Shown here one piece after another: positions 1-9,152 of a stretch of DNA of 64,000 nt. Source of the stretch: JACVRW01 sp963757815 (lineage in GTDB: Bacteria; Actinomycetota; Thermoleophilia; Solirubrobacterales; Thermoleophilaceae). The number at the start of each line of letters is the position of its first letter. Within the stretch, counting starts at the first letter, position 1. Made by a program: the position numbers and the translations under genes. The DNA lies in the NCBI GenBank assembly GCA_963757815.1, contig CAVWSN010000038.1, positions 104,510 to 168,509 on the forward strand. Reading direction: 5' to 3'. Under the pieces are notes generated by a model. That model ran no database searches. It saw only the letters and a program-made list of their open reading frames with translations, and was not told the DNA's origin.

Positions 1-462
1 GTCGAGTGCCCCCGGGGCGCCCTCGAACACCGCTAGGAGGTCGTCACCGCGGGCGGACACCTCGCGGCCGCCCGCAGAGCGCACGGCGGCCCGCGCTAGA
101 CGGCGGACGTTGGTGAGCAGGCCGGCGTACTCGTCCTCGAGACGCCGTAGCAATTCGGTTGAGCGCTCGAGATCGGCCATCAGGAACGTCACGTGACCGG
201 TCGGCAGCTTCCGCTGCGGTTGCAGCTGGGCGCTGATGAAGCCGATCGGCATGATGCCGTGCTTCTTGGCTGCTCTCAGGAGCCGCTCGCGTGCCCGGTC
301 CCGGGCGGCGTCGTCCTCAAAGCCCACCTGGCCGAACCGGGCGAGGGCATTTCGGACGTGCGCCGCGTCGTGGATCGGGAGGCGCCGTTTGCCGCTCGAA
401 TCGATGTACGCGAAGTCCCTGTCGGGCAGCTGCGCGCGCTGCTTCGCGGTGAGCGGTGGCAT
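1..462 (-). CDS. Partial class III adenylate/guanylate cyclase with a short N-terminal domain
   Basis: The gene starts at 462 and runs off the left edge with 154 codons visible. Residues 1-70 form a compact domain containing DFAYIDSSGKRRLPIHDAAH; I recall this family as DUF6582, but cannot check. From about residue 89 the sequence matches the start of a class III nucleotide cyclase: VTFLMADLERST carries the first metal-binding Asp (D97), and GGREVSARGDDLLAVF carries the second (D140). The protein would make cyclic AMP or GMP in the cytoplasm, but the substrate-choosing residues are past the edge. It is divergent from the histidine kinase at 542, leaving a 79-bp gap for both promoters. No strong ribosome binding site is visible. 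Confidence 0.8.
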   Translation of the reverse strand, partial: MPPLTAKQRAQLPDRDFAYIDSSGKRRLPIHDAAHVRNALARFGQVGFEDDAARDRARERLLRAAKKHGIMPIGFISAQLQPQRKLPTGHVTFLMADLERSTELLRRLEDEYAGLLTNVRRLARAAVRSAGGREVSARGDDLLAVFEGAPGALD

Positions 463-541
463 GGCCGGATGATCGCAAGAACGTCCGTCGGGTCAGCCCG
501 CCCGGACGGGACCGGGAGGCGGGGTGGAACAATCGGCGGGC

Positions 542-2297
542 ATGAGACTCAGCCGGGGGCAACTCTGGGCGCTCGCGGCCGCGGCGGCGCTCGTCGGCCT
601 GGCGCTCGTGCCCCTGATCGCGGCGAGCGATACGGCGTCCGACCGCGGCCTATGGATCGCGCTCGACCTCGTGATCGGCGGTGGCTTCGCCGGCGTGGGG
701 CTGTTCGCCTGGTATCGCCGCCCGGACAACCGCGTCGGGGTCCTGATGTACGCGACGGCATACGCCTGGTACATCAGCCTCTTCTCGTTCACCGAGCCGC
801 CGCTGCTGTTCTCGATCGGCTTCTGGCTGGGGAATCTGTTCACGGTTTCCGGTGATCCACCTCGTGCTGGCGTTCCCGTCGGGGCGTCTCGAGACGGCGA
901 CCGACCGCGTTTTGGTGGCGCTGGGCTACCTGACCGTGACGATTGGCTTTCTGCCGATCGCCCTGTTCATGGAGCCGTCCGGGATGGGCTGCACGCAATG
1001 CCCGGAGAACCTCTTCCTGGTGGATTCCAAGCCCTCGTTCGCGAGTGCCTGGCTGGATGCGGTCTCGGTGGTAGGAATCGTGGTGCTGCTCGCGGTGGTC
1101 GTGCGACTGGTCCAGCGCTGGCGTCAGTCCAGCGGGCCGCTGCGCCGGATCGTGACGCCCGTGTTCGTTTCCGGCGGCCTGCTGATGGCCGCGTTGGTGG
1201 TGCTGCTCGTGATGGGACTCGCCGGCACCTCGGAGCAGGTCACGGAAATCATTTACTACTCGGCGCTACTGCCGTTCGGGCTCGTGCCCTACCTGTTCCT
1301 CGCCGGCCTCCTGCGAGGGCGCGTGCTGCGGGGGCGAGGGCTCGGTTCACTCATGCGCCGGCTCGGGCGATCGGTCGGCCGCGGCGAGCTGCGCTCGGGG
1401 CTCGCCGAGGCCCTGGGCGATCCCTCGGTGGAGGTTGCCTATTGGCTGCCTGAGCCCGCAGGAGTACGTCGACGCCGACGGGCGATCCGGTGGAGTTGCC
1501 GCGATCGGGACTCGGGTCGTGCGGTCACGGAGGTGAGCCGAGATGGGCGGCGAATCGCCGCGATCGTCCACGATCCCACTCTGCTCGAGGATCCGGAGCC
1601 GATGCGCGAGGCATGCGCCGCGGCCGGGCTGGCGCTCGAGAACGAGCGTCTGGAGGCCGAGCTGCGCGCGAAGGTCGAGGAGCTGCGCGGCTCTCGGGCG
1701 CGTCTCGTCGAGGTCGGCTTGCGCCAGCGGCGGCGGCTGGAGCGGGATCTGCACGACGGGGCCCAGCAGCGGCTCGTCTCGCTGGCGTTGCTCCTGCGCC
1801 TGGCGAGGGAGAGTCTGGATTCGAAGCCCGTCGAGACCGGACGCCTGCTCGACCGTTCGCGCGACGAGCTCGAGAAGGCCCTCAACGAGCTCCGTGAGCT
1901 GGCACGCGGCATCCACCCGGCGGTGCTGTCCGACCGGGGCCTGGGCGCCGCTGTCGAGGCGCTCGCTCATCGGGCGCCGCTGCCGGTCGAGGTCGGCGAG
2001 CTCCCCGCGGCGACGCTCCCCGAGCACATCGAGCTGGCCGCCTACTTCGTGGTCTCCGAGTCGTTGACGAACGTCGCGAAGTACGCCGCGGCGACACAGG
2101 CCACCGTGGCCGTGACCCAGAGCAACGGCCGGCTCATCGTCGAGGTCACGGACGACGGAGTCGGCGGGGCGGATATCGCGCGGGGCACCGGCCTGCGTGG
2201 GCTCATAGACCGCCTGGCGGCAATAGACGGGCGGCTCGACGTCGACTCCGAACCGGGGCGGGGCACAACGGTACGCGCGAGCATCCCCTTGGCCTAA
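542..2297 (+). CDS. NarL-type membrane sensor histidine kinase, frame broken four times
   Basis: The restored product is about 583 residues. Its N-terminal half is hydrophobic with several membrane segments and includes HLVLAFPSGRL, typical of this actinobacterial kinase type. The second half has a coiled coil, a HisKA_3 box (ERDLHDGAQQRLVSLAL, His at 1752-1754) and an ATPase domain with SESLTNVAKYA and DDGVGGA. The frame breaks at 846-848 and three times in 1455-1509. In each place removing one base from a homopolymer restores expected text: LFTVPVIHLVLAF, then YWLPEPQEYVDADGDPVELP and RSDSGRAVTEV. No response regulator lies beside it, so it is an orphan here. It meets the AraC gene tail to tail. 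Confidence 0.82.
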
Positions 2298-2329
2298 GGG
2301 CTGGGACGCCTCGCTTGGTCCTCAACAAA

Positions 2330-2364
2330 CCCGACTCGTTGTCGTCAGGCGACACGAAGTCGGG
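2330..2364. terminator. Hairpin between convergent kinase and AraC genes
   Basis: An outer stem CCCGACT/AGTCGGG (2330-2336 with 2358-2364) encloses an inner stem TGTCG/CGACA with a five-base loop. It lies between two convergent stop codons and so could end transcription from both sides. No T-run follows. A closely similar hairpin occurs at 24780-24814. Confidence 0.55.
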
Positions 2365-2369
2365 AACGT

Positions 2370-3194
2370 TCAGCCGCTCTCCCAGCGCTCCCGTCGGAGC
2401 TCGGTTGGTGGCAGGCCGGTCTCCTCGCGGACCTTCCGCGAGAAGTGGTAGACGGACTTGAAGCCGGACCGGGCGGCGACGTCGCCGACCGGCAGTCCCG
2501 TGTGGACCAGCAGATCGATCCCTGCCGCGACGCGCAGCTGCCAGAGGTAGGCCATCGGCGTGACCCCGAGCTCGGCGCGAAAGCGGCGCACGAGGTGGGG
2601 TGGGCTTACGTGGGCGGCGGCCGCCACCTGCTGGAGGTCGAGCTCGGGGTCCGTCACGTGACTGTGGAGAGAGCTGCGGGCGCGACTGATGACGTCGTGG
2701 TCGGAGCGATTCACCCCGGACTCGGCATCGCCCACGTACCGCCAGAAGGCAGCCGCGGCCAGCGCACCGAGCAGCGGTGTCGCCGTCGAGAGAGGGGTGC
2801 GCGCAACCGCCACCGCCTCGCGCACGAGCTCGGTGAGGGCGGTCGACGCCGGGATCGCAACCGGCAGCGCGGCGAGCCTCGCCAGGAGCCTGGGCGGGGG
2901 TTCGGCGAGGCGCGCCTGCACCCATGAGTGGTGGGTCGTAGCGGCCGTCGCGAAGATGAGCTCCTCGCGGTGACCGGGGAGCAGAAGGCCGACCGAGCCC
3001 TCGCCCTGCGCCGGTCGGGCCTCGCCGTCGATGTGGACGGTGACGCTGCCGTGGTGGACGAGTATGAGTTGAACGTCGCGTTGCCGGCGGGGCCCCAGAC
3101 GCCCGCCGGGCGGATAGACGACCTCCCCGGCGCTGACCCGTGCGGGTCGGAGCCCTTCGTCGATGGGATCAATTACAGACAACAACTCGCGCAT
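2370..3194 (-). CDS. AraC-family transcriptional regulator
   Basis: A 274-residue protein starting MRELLSVIDPIDEG. The N-terminal half is a cupin-like sensing domain (QLILVHHGSVTVHIDGEA). The last 100 residues are the paired AraC helix-turn-helix: LDLQQVAAAAHVSPPHLVRR for the first helix pair and VGDVAARSGFKSVYHFSRKV for the second, the latter being the AraC signature. Open reading continues upstream of 3194, but that part has the wrong composition and overlaps the divergent gene, so I chose the ATG at 3194. The neighbour across the divergent gap is a broken phytanoyl-CoA dioxygenase gene, a likely former target. The ligand is unknown. Confidence 0.85.
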   Translation of the reverse strand: MRELLSVIDPIDEGLRPARVSAGEVVYPPGGRLGPRRQRDVQLILVHHGSVTVHIDGEARPAQGEGSVGLLLPGHREELIFATAATTHHSWVQARLAEPPPRLLARLAALPVAIPASTALTELVREAVAVARTPLSTATPLLGALAAAAFWRYVGDAESGVNRSDHDVISRARSSLHSHVTDPELDLQQVAAAAHVSPPHLVRRFRAELGVTPMAYLWQLRVAAGIDLLVHTGLPVGDVAARSGFKSVYHFSRKVREETGLPPTELRRERWESG

Positions 3195-3339
3195 TGTGGC
3201 GATCGCCTCGGAGGGTGTCCAGCCGGGGTGCTGCCGCGTTCGGCGGCGACAACAAGACGCCCGAGGCCGGCCTCGAGCATCTGCTGCGGATCCAATGCCA
3301 CCGCCGCCTCGAGATCCATGGTTGGCGGCGACGTCACCG

Positions 3340-4045
3340 CGCCACCTCGACCTCCCCGGAAAGCAGGTCGTCGACGTGCGCTTCGTGCTCCATCCGTTGG
3401 ATCCCGGACGCGTTGCCGCGCTGGTCGGGACCGGATGGTCCTTGCGCTGCAGTCGGTGCTGTTCGTGCAGCGGTCGGGCACGACCGGGCCGGGATACCAC
3501 CAAGACTCCTGCCACGTCATCACCCAGCCTGGGCACACTCATCGGTGCCTGGGTAGCCCTCGATCGCGCCGACACGGAGGACCGTCCCTCTGGATCATGC
3601 CCGGGGAGTCAGCACGAGGCCCTATACCCCGACGTGGACGAGCAGGCGGGGAATGGCGGAGACCGGCTGCCGACAGACATCCCGTCCTTCGCCGGCGCCG
3701 ACGACCCCGGACGAGTCACGCATTGGACTCACGCCGATCGCCGCCAAGTGCGGACGGCGCGAGCGCCCCGCCGTGCTCGATCCCGGCACGTCGTCTTCTT
3801 CGACGGCCAGGCGCTGCACCGCCCGCAAACCGAAGCTCCACGCGATCGCGACGGTCGTTCGTGCCAACCGCTGCAAGGCCCACTCCCATTCCCCCGCGGA
3901 GGACGAGCGAGCCGGCGGCGACATGGCCAACGGCCGCCATATACTCGCGCGCGCGACTACCCATCCCGGCCGAAGTCCACCTGCCACACGCCCGGCGAAG
4001 TTCGTCTCTCGCGACGACGTCGTCGTCCAGGGCACGCCGGGCTAG
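3340..4045 (+). pseudogene. Phytanoyl-CoA dioxygenase (PhyH)-family gene, multiply frameshifted
   Basis: Pieces of an Fe(II)/2-oxoglutarate dioxygenase are readable in all three forward frames in the correct order: VLALQSVLFVQRSGTTGPGY followed by HQD (iron-binding H and D) near 3430-3510, then GTLIGAWVALDRADTE, then PGSQHEALYPDVDEQ, then VVFFDGQALHR (third iron ligand) near 3795, then a C-terminal stretch with HILARA near 3940. At least six frame changes occur in 700 bp, denser than elsewhere, so this is either real decay or a badly read stretch. The N-terminus is not clear; 3195-3340 holds nothing I can assign. It is divergent from the AraC regulator. Confidence 0.7.
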
Positions 4046-4077
4046 CCCAGAACCCCGAGGTCACGAACCCGACTGGT

Positions 4078-4124
4078 GTACGCAAACGCTCCCTTGCGTA
4101 CGCGCGCGAAGGGTTCACGCGCGC
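4078..4124 (+). promoter_or_regulatory. Two back-to-back perfect hairpins in the leader of the repeat gene
   Basis: GTACGCAA (4078-4085) pairs with TTGCGTAC (4094-4101) around an eight-base loop. The next base begins a second hairpin, GCGCGCG (4102-4108) with CGCGCGC (4118-4124) around a nine-base loop. They lie in the gap 4046-4235, about 110 bp before the giant repeat gene. They may end transcription from the dioxygenase remnant or act as an RNA leader. The rest of the gap has a short A-rich tract (4140-4166) and no gene. Confidence 0.45.
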
Positions 4125-4235
4125 CCGTGAGGGAGGCCTAAAAACCCGCAAATTGCAGAAAAAAGATGAGCAGACGATGCTCTCTGGGTCCCTTTATCTG
4201 GGTACCCACACGGGGTCAGGGCAGGGACGCTGCCA

Positions 4236-7200
4236 ATGCGCATCGGTTCAAGACACACCACCCGTCACTCGAGGCCCGGGTCCATCCCAAGGGGCGGGCG
4301 ACGCGTGGCGGCGATCGTCTGGTCGACGTGCACCCTGACCCTCGCGGTCATGGCGCCAACGGCCGGAGCCCAGCTCCCGGGCACCGGAGCGCTCCCGCTG
4401 CCGCCGGTCCAGGAGGTCGCTGCGCCGGTCGAGGAGGTCGTTGCGCCGGTCGAGGAGGTCGTTGCGCCGGTCGAGGACGCGCCGTTGCGCCGGTCGAGGA
4501 GGTCGTTGCGCCGGTCGAGGAGGCCGCGGCGCCGCCTGCCGAGGTCGCACCGCCGCCCGCCGACCCCGCGCCGGCGGAGCAGGTAGCCTGCCCCGGCCGA
4601 GGAGCCCGCGCAGCCCGCGACTTCGCCGGCCGAGCAGCCTGCCCCGCCGGCCGAGCCGGTCCCACCTCCGGTGGAGTCAGTCGCGCCGCCGGTCGAGGTC
4701 GCGCCCGCACCCGCTGACCCAGCACCGCCGGTCGAGGAAGTTGCGCCACCCGTCGAGGCAGTCGTGCCTCCGGTGGTGGAAGTGCTGCCGCCCGTTGAGA
4801 CCGTGATCCCGCCCGTTGACGAGGCTCTGCCGCCGGTCGAGGAAATTGTGCCGCCGGTTGAGGCCGTCGTGCCGCCAGTCGAGGAAGCTGCTCCGGCACC
4901 CACCGAGGAGAGTCCGTCGACGCCGCCCGTCGAAGAAACCCCACCGCCGGTCGTCGAAGAGCTGCCGCCGGTAACAGAGACCATCCCGCCGGCGGACGAG
5001 CTCGCGCCACCCGTCGCCGACGTGCCGCCGGCAGTTGAGATCACCCCGCCCGCCGAGGAGACCACACCTCCAGCCGCTGAAGTCTCGCCATCAATCGAGG
5101 ACATCGCACCGCCGGTCACCGAAGTGCTGCCGCCGGTGACGGAAGTGTTGCCGCCGGTGGAGACCCTGCCGCCGGTGGCCGAGGTGCTGCCGCCGGTCGA
5201 GGAGTGCTGCCGCCGGTGACGGAAGTGCTGCCGCCGGTGGCCGAGGTGCTGCCGCCGGTCGAGGAGACGCTGCCGCCGGTGACGGAAGTGCTGCCGCCGG
5301 TGAGGAGACACTGCCGCCGGTGACGGAGGTGCTGCCGCCGGTCGAGGAGACACTGCCGCCGGTGACCGAGGTGCTGCCGCCGGTCGAGGAGACACTGCCG
5401 CCGGTGACCGAGGTGCTGCCGCCGGTCGAGACACTGCCGCCGGTGACCGAGGTGCTGCCGCCGGTGACCGAGACGCTGCCGCCGGTGACCGAGGTGCTGC
5501 CGCCGGTCGAGACACTGCCGCCGGTGACCGAGGTGCTGCCGCCGGTCGAGACACTGCCGCCGGTGACCGAGGTGCTGCCGCCGGTCGAGACACTGCCGCC
5601 GGTGACCGAGGTGCTGCCGCCGGTCGAGACACTGCCGCCGGTGACCGAGGTGCTGCCGCCGGTCGAGACACTGCCGCCGGTGACCGAGGTGCTGCCGCCG
5701 GTCGAGACACTGCCGCCGGTGACCGAGGTGCTGCCGCCGGTCGAGACACTGCCGCCGGTGACCGAGGTCGCTGCCGCCGGTGACCGAGGTCCTGCCGCCG
5801 GTGACCGAGGTGCTGCCGCCGGTCGAGACACTGCCGCCGGTGACCGAGGTGCTGCCGCCGGTCGAGACACTGCCGCCGGTGACCGAGGTGCTGCCGCCGG
5901 TCGAGACACTGCCGCCGGTGACCGAGGTGCTGCCGCCGGTCGAGACACTGCCGCCGGTGACCGAGGTGCTGCCGCCGGTGACCGAGGTGCTGCCGCCGGT
6001 GACCGAGGTGCTGCCGCCGGTGACCGAGGTCCTGCCGCCGGTGACCGAGGTGCTGCCGCCGGTCGAGACACTGCCGCCGGTGACCGAGGTCCTGCCGCCG
6101 GTGACCGAGGTGCTGCCGCCGGTCGAGACACTGCCGCCGGTGACCGAGGTCCTGCCGCCGGTGACCGAGGTGCTGCCGCCGGTCGACGCGACGAGTCTGC
6201 CGCCGGTGACCGAGGTCCTCCCGCCGGTGACCGAGGTGCTGCCGCCGGTCGAGACACTGCCGCCGGTGACCGAGGTGCTGCCGCCGGTGACCGAGGTCCT
6301 CCCGCCGGTGACCGAGGTGCTGCCGCCGGTCACGGAGATTCTGCCGCCGGTCGACCGAGGTCCTGCCGCCGGTGGATGAGGTCGTTCCGCCGGTAACTGA
6401 GGTGCTGCCGCCGGTCGACGAGCTTGTCCCGCCGGTCACCGAGATCCTCCCGCCGGTCACCGAGATCCTGCCGCCGGTGGACGAGATCGTCCCGCCCATC
6501 GATGAAGTGCTGCCGCCCGTAGGCGAAGTGCTTCCGCCGGTCACCGAGTCCTGCCGCCGCTGGATGAGGTCGTCCCGCCGGTCACCGAGATCCTGCCGCC
6601 GCTCGACGAGGTTGTCCCGCCGGTCACCGAGATCCTGCCGCCGCTCGACGAGGTCGCTGCCGCCGGTGGACGAGGTCGTCCCGCCGATCACGGAGATCCT
6701 GCCGCCGGTCACCGAGATCCTGCCGCCGCTGGACGAGGTCGTCCCGCCGATCACGGAGATCCTGCCGCCGGTCACCGAGATCCTGCCGCCGCTGGACGAG
6801 GTTGTCCCGCCGATCACGCGAGATCCTGCCGCCGTTGGACGAGGTTGTCCCGCCGATCACGGAGATCCTGCCGCCGTTGGACGAGGTTGTCCCGCCGATC
6901 ACGGAGATCCTGCCGCCGGTCACCGAGATCTTGCCGCCGTTGGACGAGGTTGTCCCGCCGATCACGGAGATCCTGCCGCCGGTCACCGAGATCTTGCCGC
7001 CGCTGGACGAGGTTGTCCCGCCGGTCACGGAGATCCTGCCGCCGCTGGACGAGGTTGTCCCGCCGATCACCGAGATCCTGCCGCCGTTGGACGAGGTTGT
7101 CCCGCCGATCACGCGAGATCCTGCCGCCGCTGGACGAGGTCGTCCCGCCGATCACGGAGATCCTGCCGCCGCTCGATGAGGTCGTCCCGCCGATCACGAG

Positions 7201-9080
7201 ATCCTGCCGCCGCTGGACGAGGTCGTCCCGCCGATCACGGAGATCCTGCCGCCGGTCGACGAGATCTTGCCGCCGATCATGAGGTCTCCCGCCGGTCAGC
7301 GAGATCTTGCCGCCGCTCGATGAGGTCGTCCCGCCGGTCAGCGAGATCTTGCCGCCGCTCGATGAGGTCGTCCCGCCGATCAGCGAGATCTTGCCGCCGC
7401 TCGATGAGGTCGTCCCGCCGATCAGCGAGATCTTGCCGCCGCTCGATGAGGTCGTCCCGCCGATCAGCGAGATCTTGCCGCCGCTCGATGACGTGCTCCC
7501 GCCGATCAGCGAGATCTTGCCGCCGCTCGACGAGATCGTGCCGCCGATAGTCGAGCTGCTGCCGCCGGTCGTTGACGTGTTGGCGCCGGTCGGCGAGATC
7601 TTGACGCCGGTGGTTGACGTGTTGGCGCCGGTCGGCGAGATCTTGACGCCGGTGGTTGACGTGTGGCCCCGGTCGGCGAGATCTTGACGCCGGTGGTTGA
7701 CGTGCTGGCGCCGGTCGGCGAGATCTTGACGCCGGTGGTTGACGTGCTGGCGCCGGTCGGCGAGATCTTGACGCCGGTGGTTGACGTGCTGGCGCCGGTC
7801 GGCGAGATCTTGACGCCGGTGGTTGACGTGCTGGCGCCGGTGGTTGACGTGTTGGCGCCGGTCGGCGAGATCTTGACGCCGGTGGTTGACGTGCTGGCGC
7901 CGGTCGGCGAGATCTTGACGCCGGTGGTTGACGTGCTGGCGCCGGTCGGCGAGATCTTGACGCCGGTCGTTGACGTGCTGGCGCCGGTCGGCGAGATCTT
8001 GACGCCGGTGGTTGACGTGTTGGCGCCGGTCGGCGAGATCTTGACGCCGGTGGTTGACGTGTTGACCGCCGGTCGTTGACGTGTTGGCGCCGGTCGGCGA
8101 GATCTTGACGCCGGTGGTTGATGTGTTGGCGCCGGTCGGCGAGATCTTGACGCCGGTGGTTGATGTGCTGGCGCCGGTCGGCGAGATCTTGACGCCGGTG
8201 GTTGACGTGCTGGCGCCGGTCGGCGAGATCTTGACGCCGGTGGTTGACGTGTTGGCGCCGGTCGGCGAGATCTTGACGCCGGTGGTTGACGTGCTGGCGC
8301 CGGTCGGCGAGATCTTGACGCCGGTGGTTGACGTGCTGGCGCCGGTCGGCCAGATCCTGACGCCGGTCGTTGACGTGCTGGCGCCGGTCGGCCAGATCCT
8401 GACGCCGGTCGTTGACGTGCTGGCGCCGGTCGGCCAGATCCTGACCGCCGGTCGTTGAGGTGCTCCGGCCGGTCGGGGAGGTCTTGTCGCCGGTCACCGG
8501 TTCGCTGCCTGGCCGGCCGATTCTGCCTGAGGGCCCGCCTCCGTCCAGCTCGGGGCCGGGCGCCGGCATCGGGAACGCCGGCCTCGGTGACGGTCAGGTC
8601 GCCGCGGGCGCGCCGAGCGCACCCGCACCGGCACCTCAGCTCGAGGCGGTGCCGTACGCCACTCCCGCACCCTCGGCGCCCTCTACCGGCGTGGGCTTCG
8701 GGGATCCCTCGCCTGGCGATGGATCGCCGGCCTCTTCTCCGTTCGAGCGTCCGGGCTCCTTCGCAACGGATGCTTTCCCGGCGAGCTCCTGGCCCTACTC
8801 GGCGGCTTCAGGAGCTGGTCCGGCCTCGCTGAACGCGTCGCCGCTCGAGGACGCGCCTGACTCGGCGCTCGCGGGCGGACCTTCCGAGTCGCCCACCCTT
8901 CCTTCGTCGTCCGCAGGTGCGGGCGCTGCGGGCGGCTCCGGAACGGCGTCCACAGGTCTTTTCGCTCTTCTCGTCGCATTGGCGGCCTTTGCCGCCCACC
9001 TGCTGAGCCGGCGCCTGCGATTGGCGCTGGCTCCGTGGCGGCCTGCCGCATTCGTGGCCGTCATCGAGCGGCCTGGCTAA
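4236..9080 (+). CDS. Giant secreted Pro/Val/Glu heptad-repeat protein with C-terminal membrane anchor
   Basis: Restored length is about 1,600 residues. The start MRIGSRHTTRHSRPG leads into a signal peptide (AAIVWSTCTLTLAVMAPTAG followed by A). Then come some 600 codons' worth of seven-residue steps in blocks: irregular APVEEVV/PPVEE to about 5100; LPPVTEV-LPPVET (39-bp unit) to about 6370; ITEILPP-LDEVVPP to about 7270; SEILPP-LDEVVPP to about 7560; APVGEIL-TPVVDVL (42-bp unit) to about 8460. A Ser/Pro/Gly linker and a membrane helix (TGLFALLVALAAFAAHLLS) with a basic stop-transfer tail finish it. Sixteen single-base shifts, eight gains and eight losses, break the frame; start and end are in the same frame. 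It is probably an acidic, extended cell-surface stalk. No enzyme domain or LPxTG signal is visible. Confidence 0.75.
5107..6345 (+). repeat. Tandem DNA repeat, 39-bp unit (LPPVTEV-LPPVET)
   Basis: The unit ctgccgccggtgaccgaggt plus gctgccgccggtcgagaca recurs with near-perfect identity, with some units missing the second half. Perfect copies over hundreds of bases imply recent expansion or homogenisation, and they make this stretch hard to assemble. Confidence 0.9.
6372..7555 (+). repeat. Tandem DNA repeat, 42-bp units (ITEILPP-LDEVVPP and SEILPP-LDEVVPP)
   Basis: Copies alternate ccgccgatcacggagatcct with a ccgccgctggacgaggt half-unit, and change to a cagcgagatcttgccgccgc form after about 7270. 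Seven of the single-base shifts of the gene fall in this block. Confidence 0.88.
7570..8460 (+). repeat. Tandem DNA repeat, 42-bp unit (APVGEIL-TPVVDVL)
   Basis: About twenty copies of gcgccggtcggcgagatctt followed by gacgccggtggttgacgtgctg (split here at base 20). The last three copies have gccagatcc in place of gcgagatct. Translation is fourteen residues per unit, two heptads. Confidence 0.9.
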
Positions 9081-9096
9081 GCCCCCCGCGGGGCTT
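9079..9096 (+). terminator. Hairpin overlapping the stop codon of the repeat gene
   Basis: AAGCCCC (9079-9085) pairs with GGGGCTT (9090-9096) around four bases. The stem includes two bases of the TAA stop. No T-run follows, so it may attenuate and not fully end transcription into the next gene 57 bp on. Confidence 0.5.
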
Positions 9097-9152
9097 GACC
9101 AGGAGTCCGGGCGCGGGACGCGCCCGGAGCAAACGCTCGAAAGGAATTGGCA

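Noticed and set aside
193..855. Plus-strand open frames at the left edge
   Set aside because: They oppose the cyclase and cross the kinase frame; their text is Arg/Pro/Gly shadow typical of GC-rich DNA.
4046..4235. Cyclic-di-AMP (ydaO-type) riboswitch before the cell-surface gene
   Set aside because: Expected for wall genes in actinobacteria, but the conserved GGGGGA and CCGAAUCC-type segments are not present.
4265..6817. An 850-codon open frame on the minus strand through the repeats (DRRQHLGHRRQ-type)
   Set aside because: It is the antisense of the Pro/Val repeats. The repeat unit lacks stop codons in most frames, the frame changes text with each shift, and it has no signal peptide or start context.
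4236..8460. CRISPR array
   Set aside because: The repeats are directly adjacent and coding with no unique spacers, and no cas genes are near.
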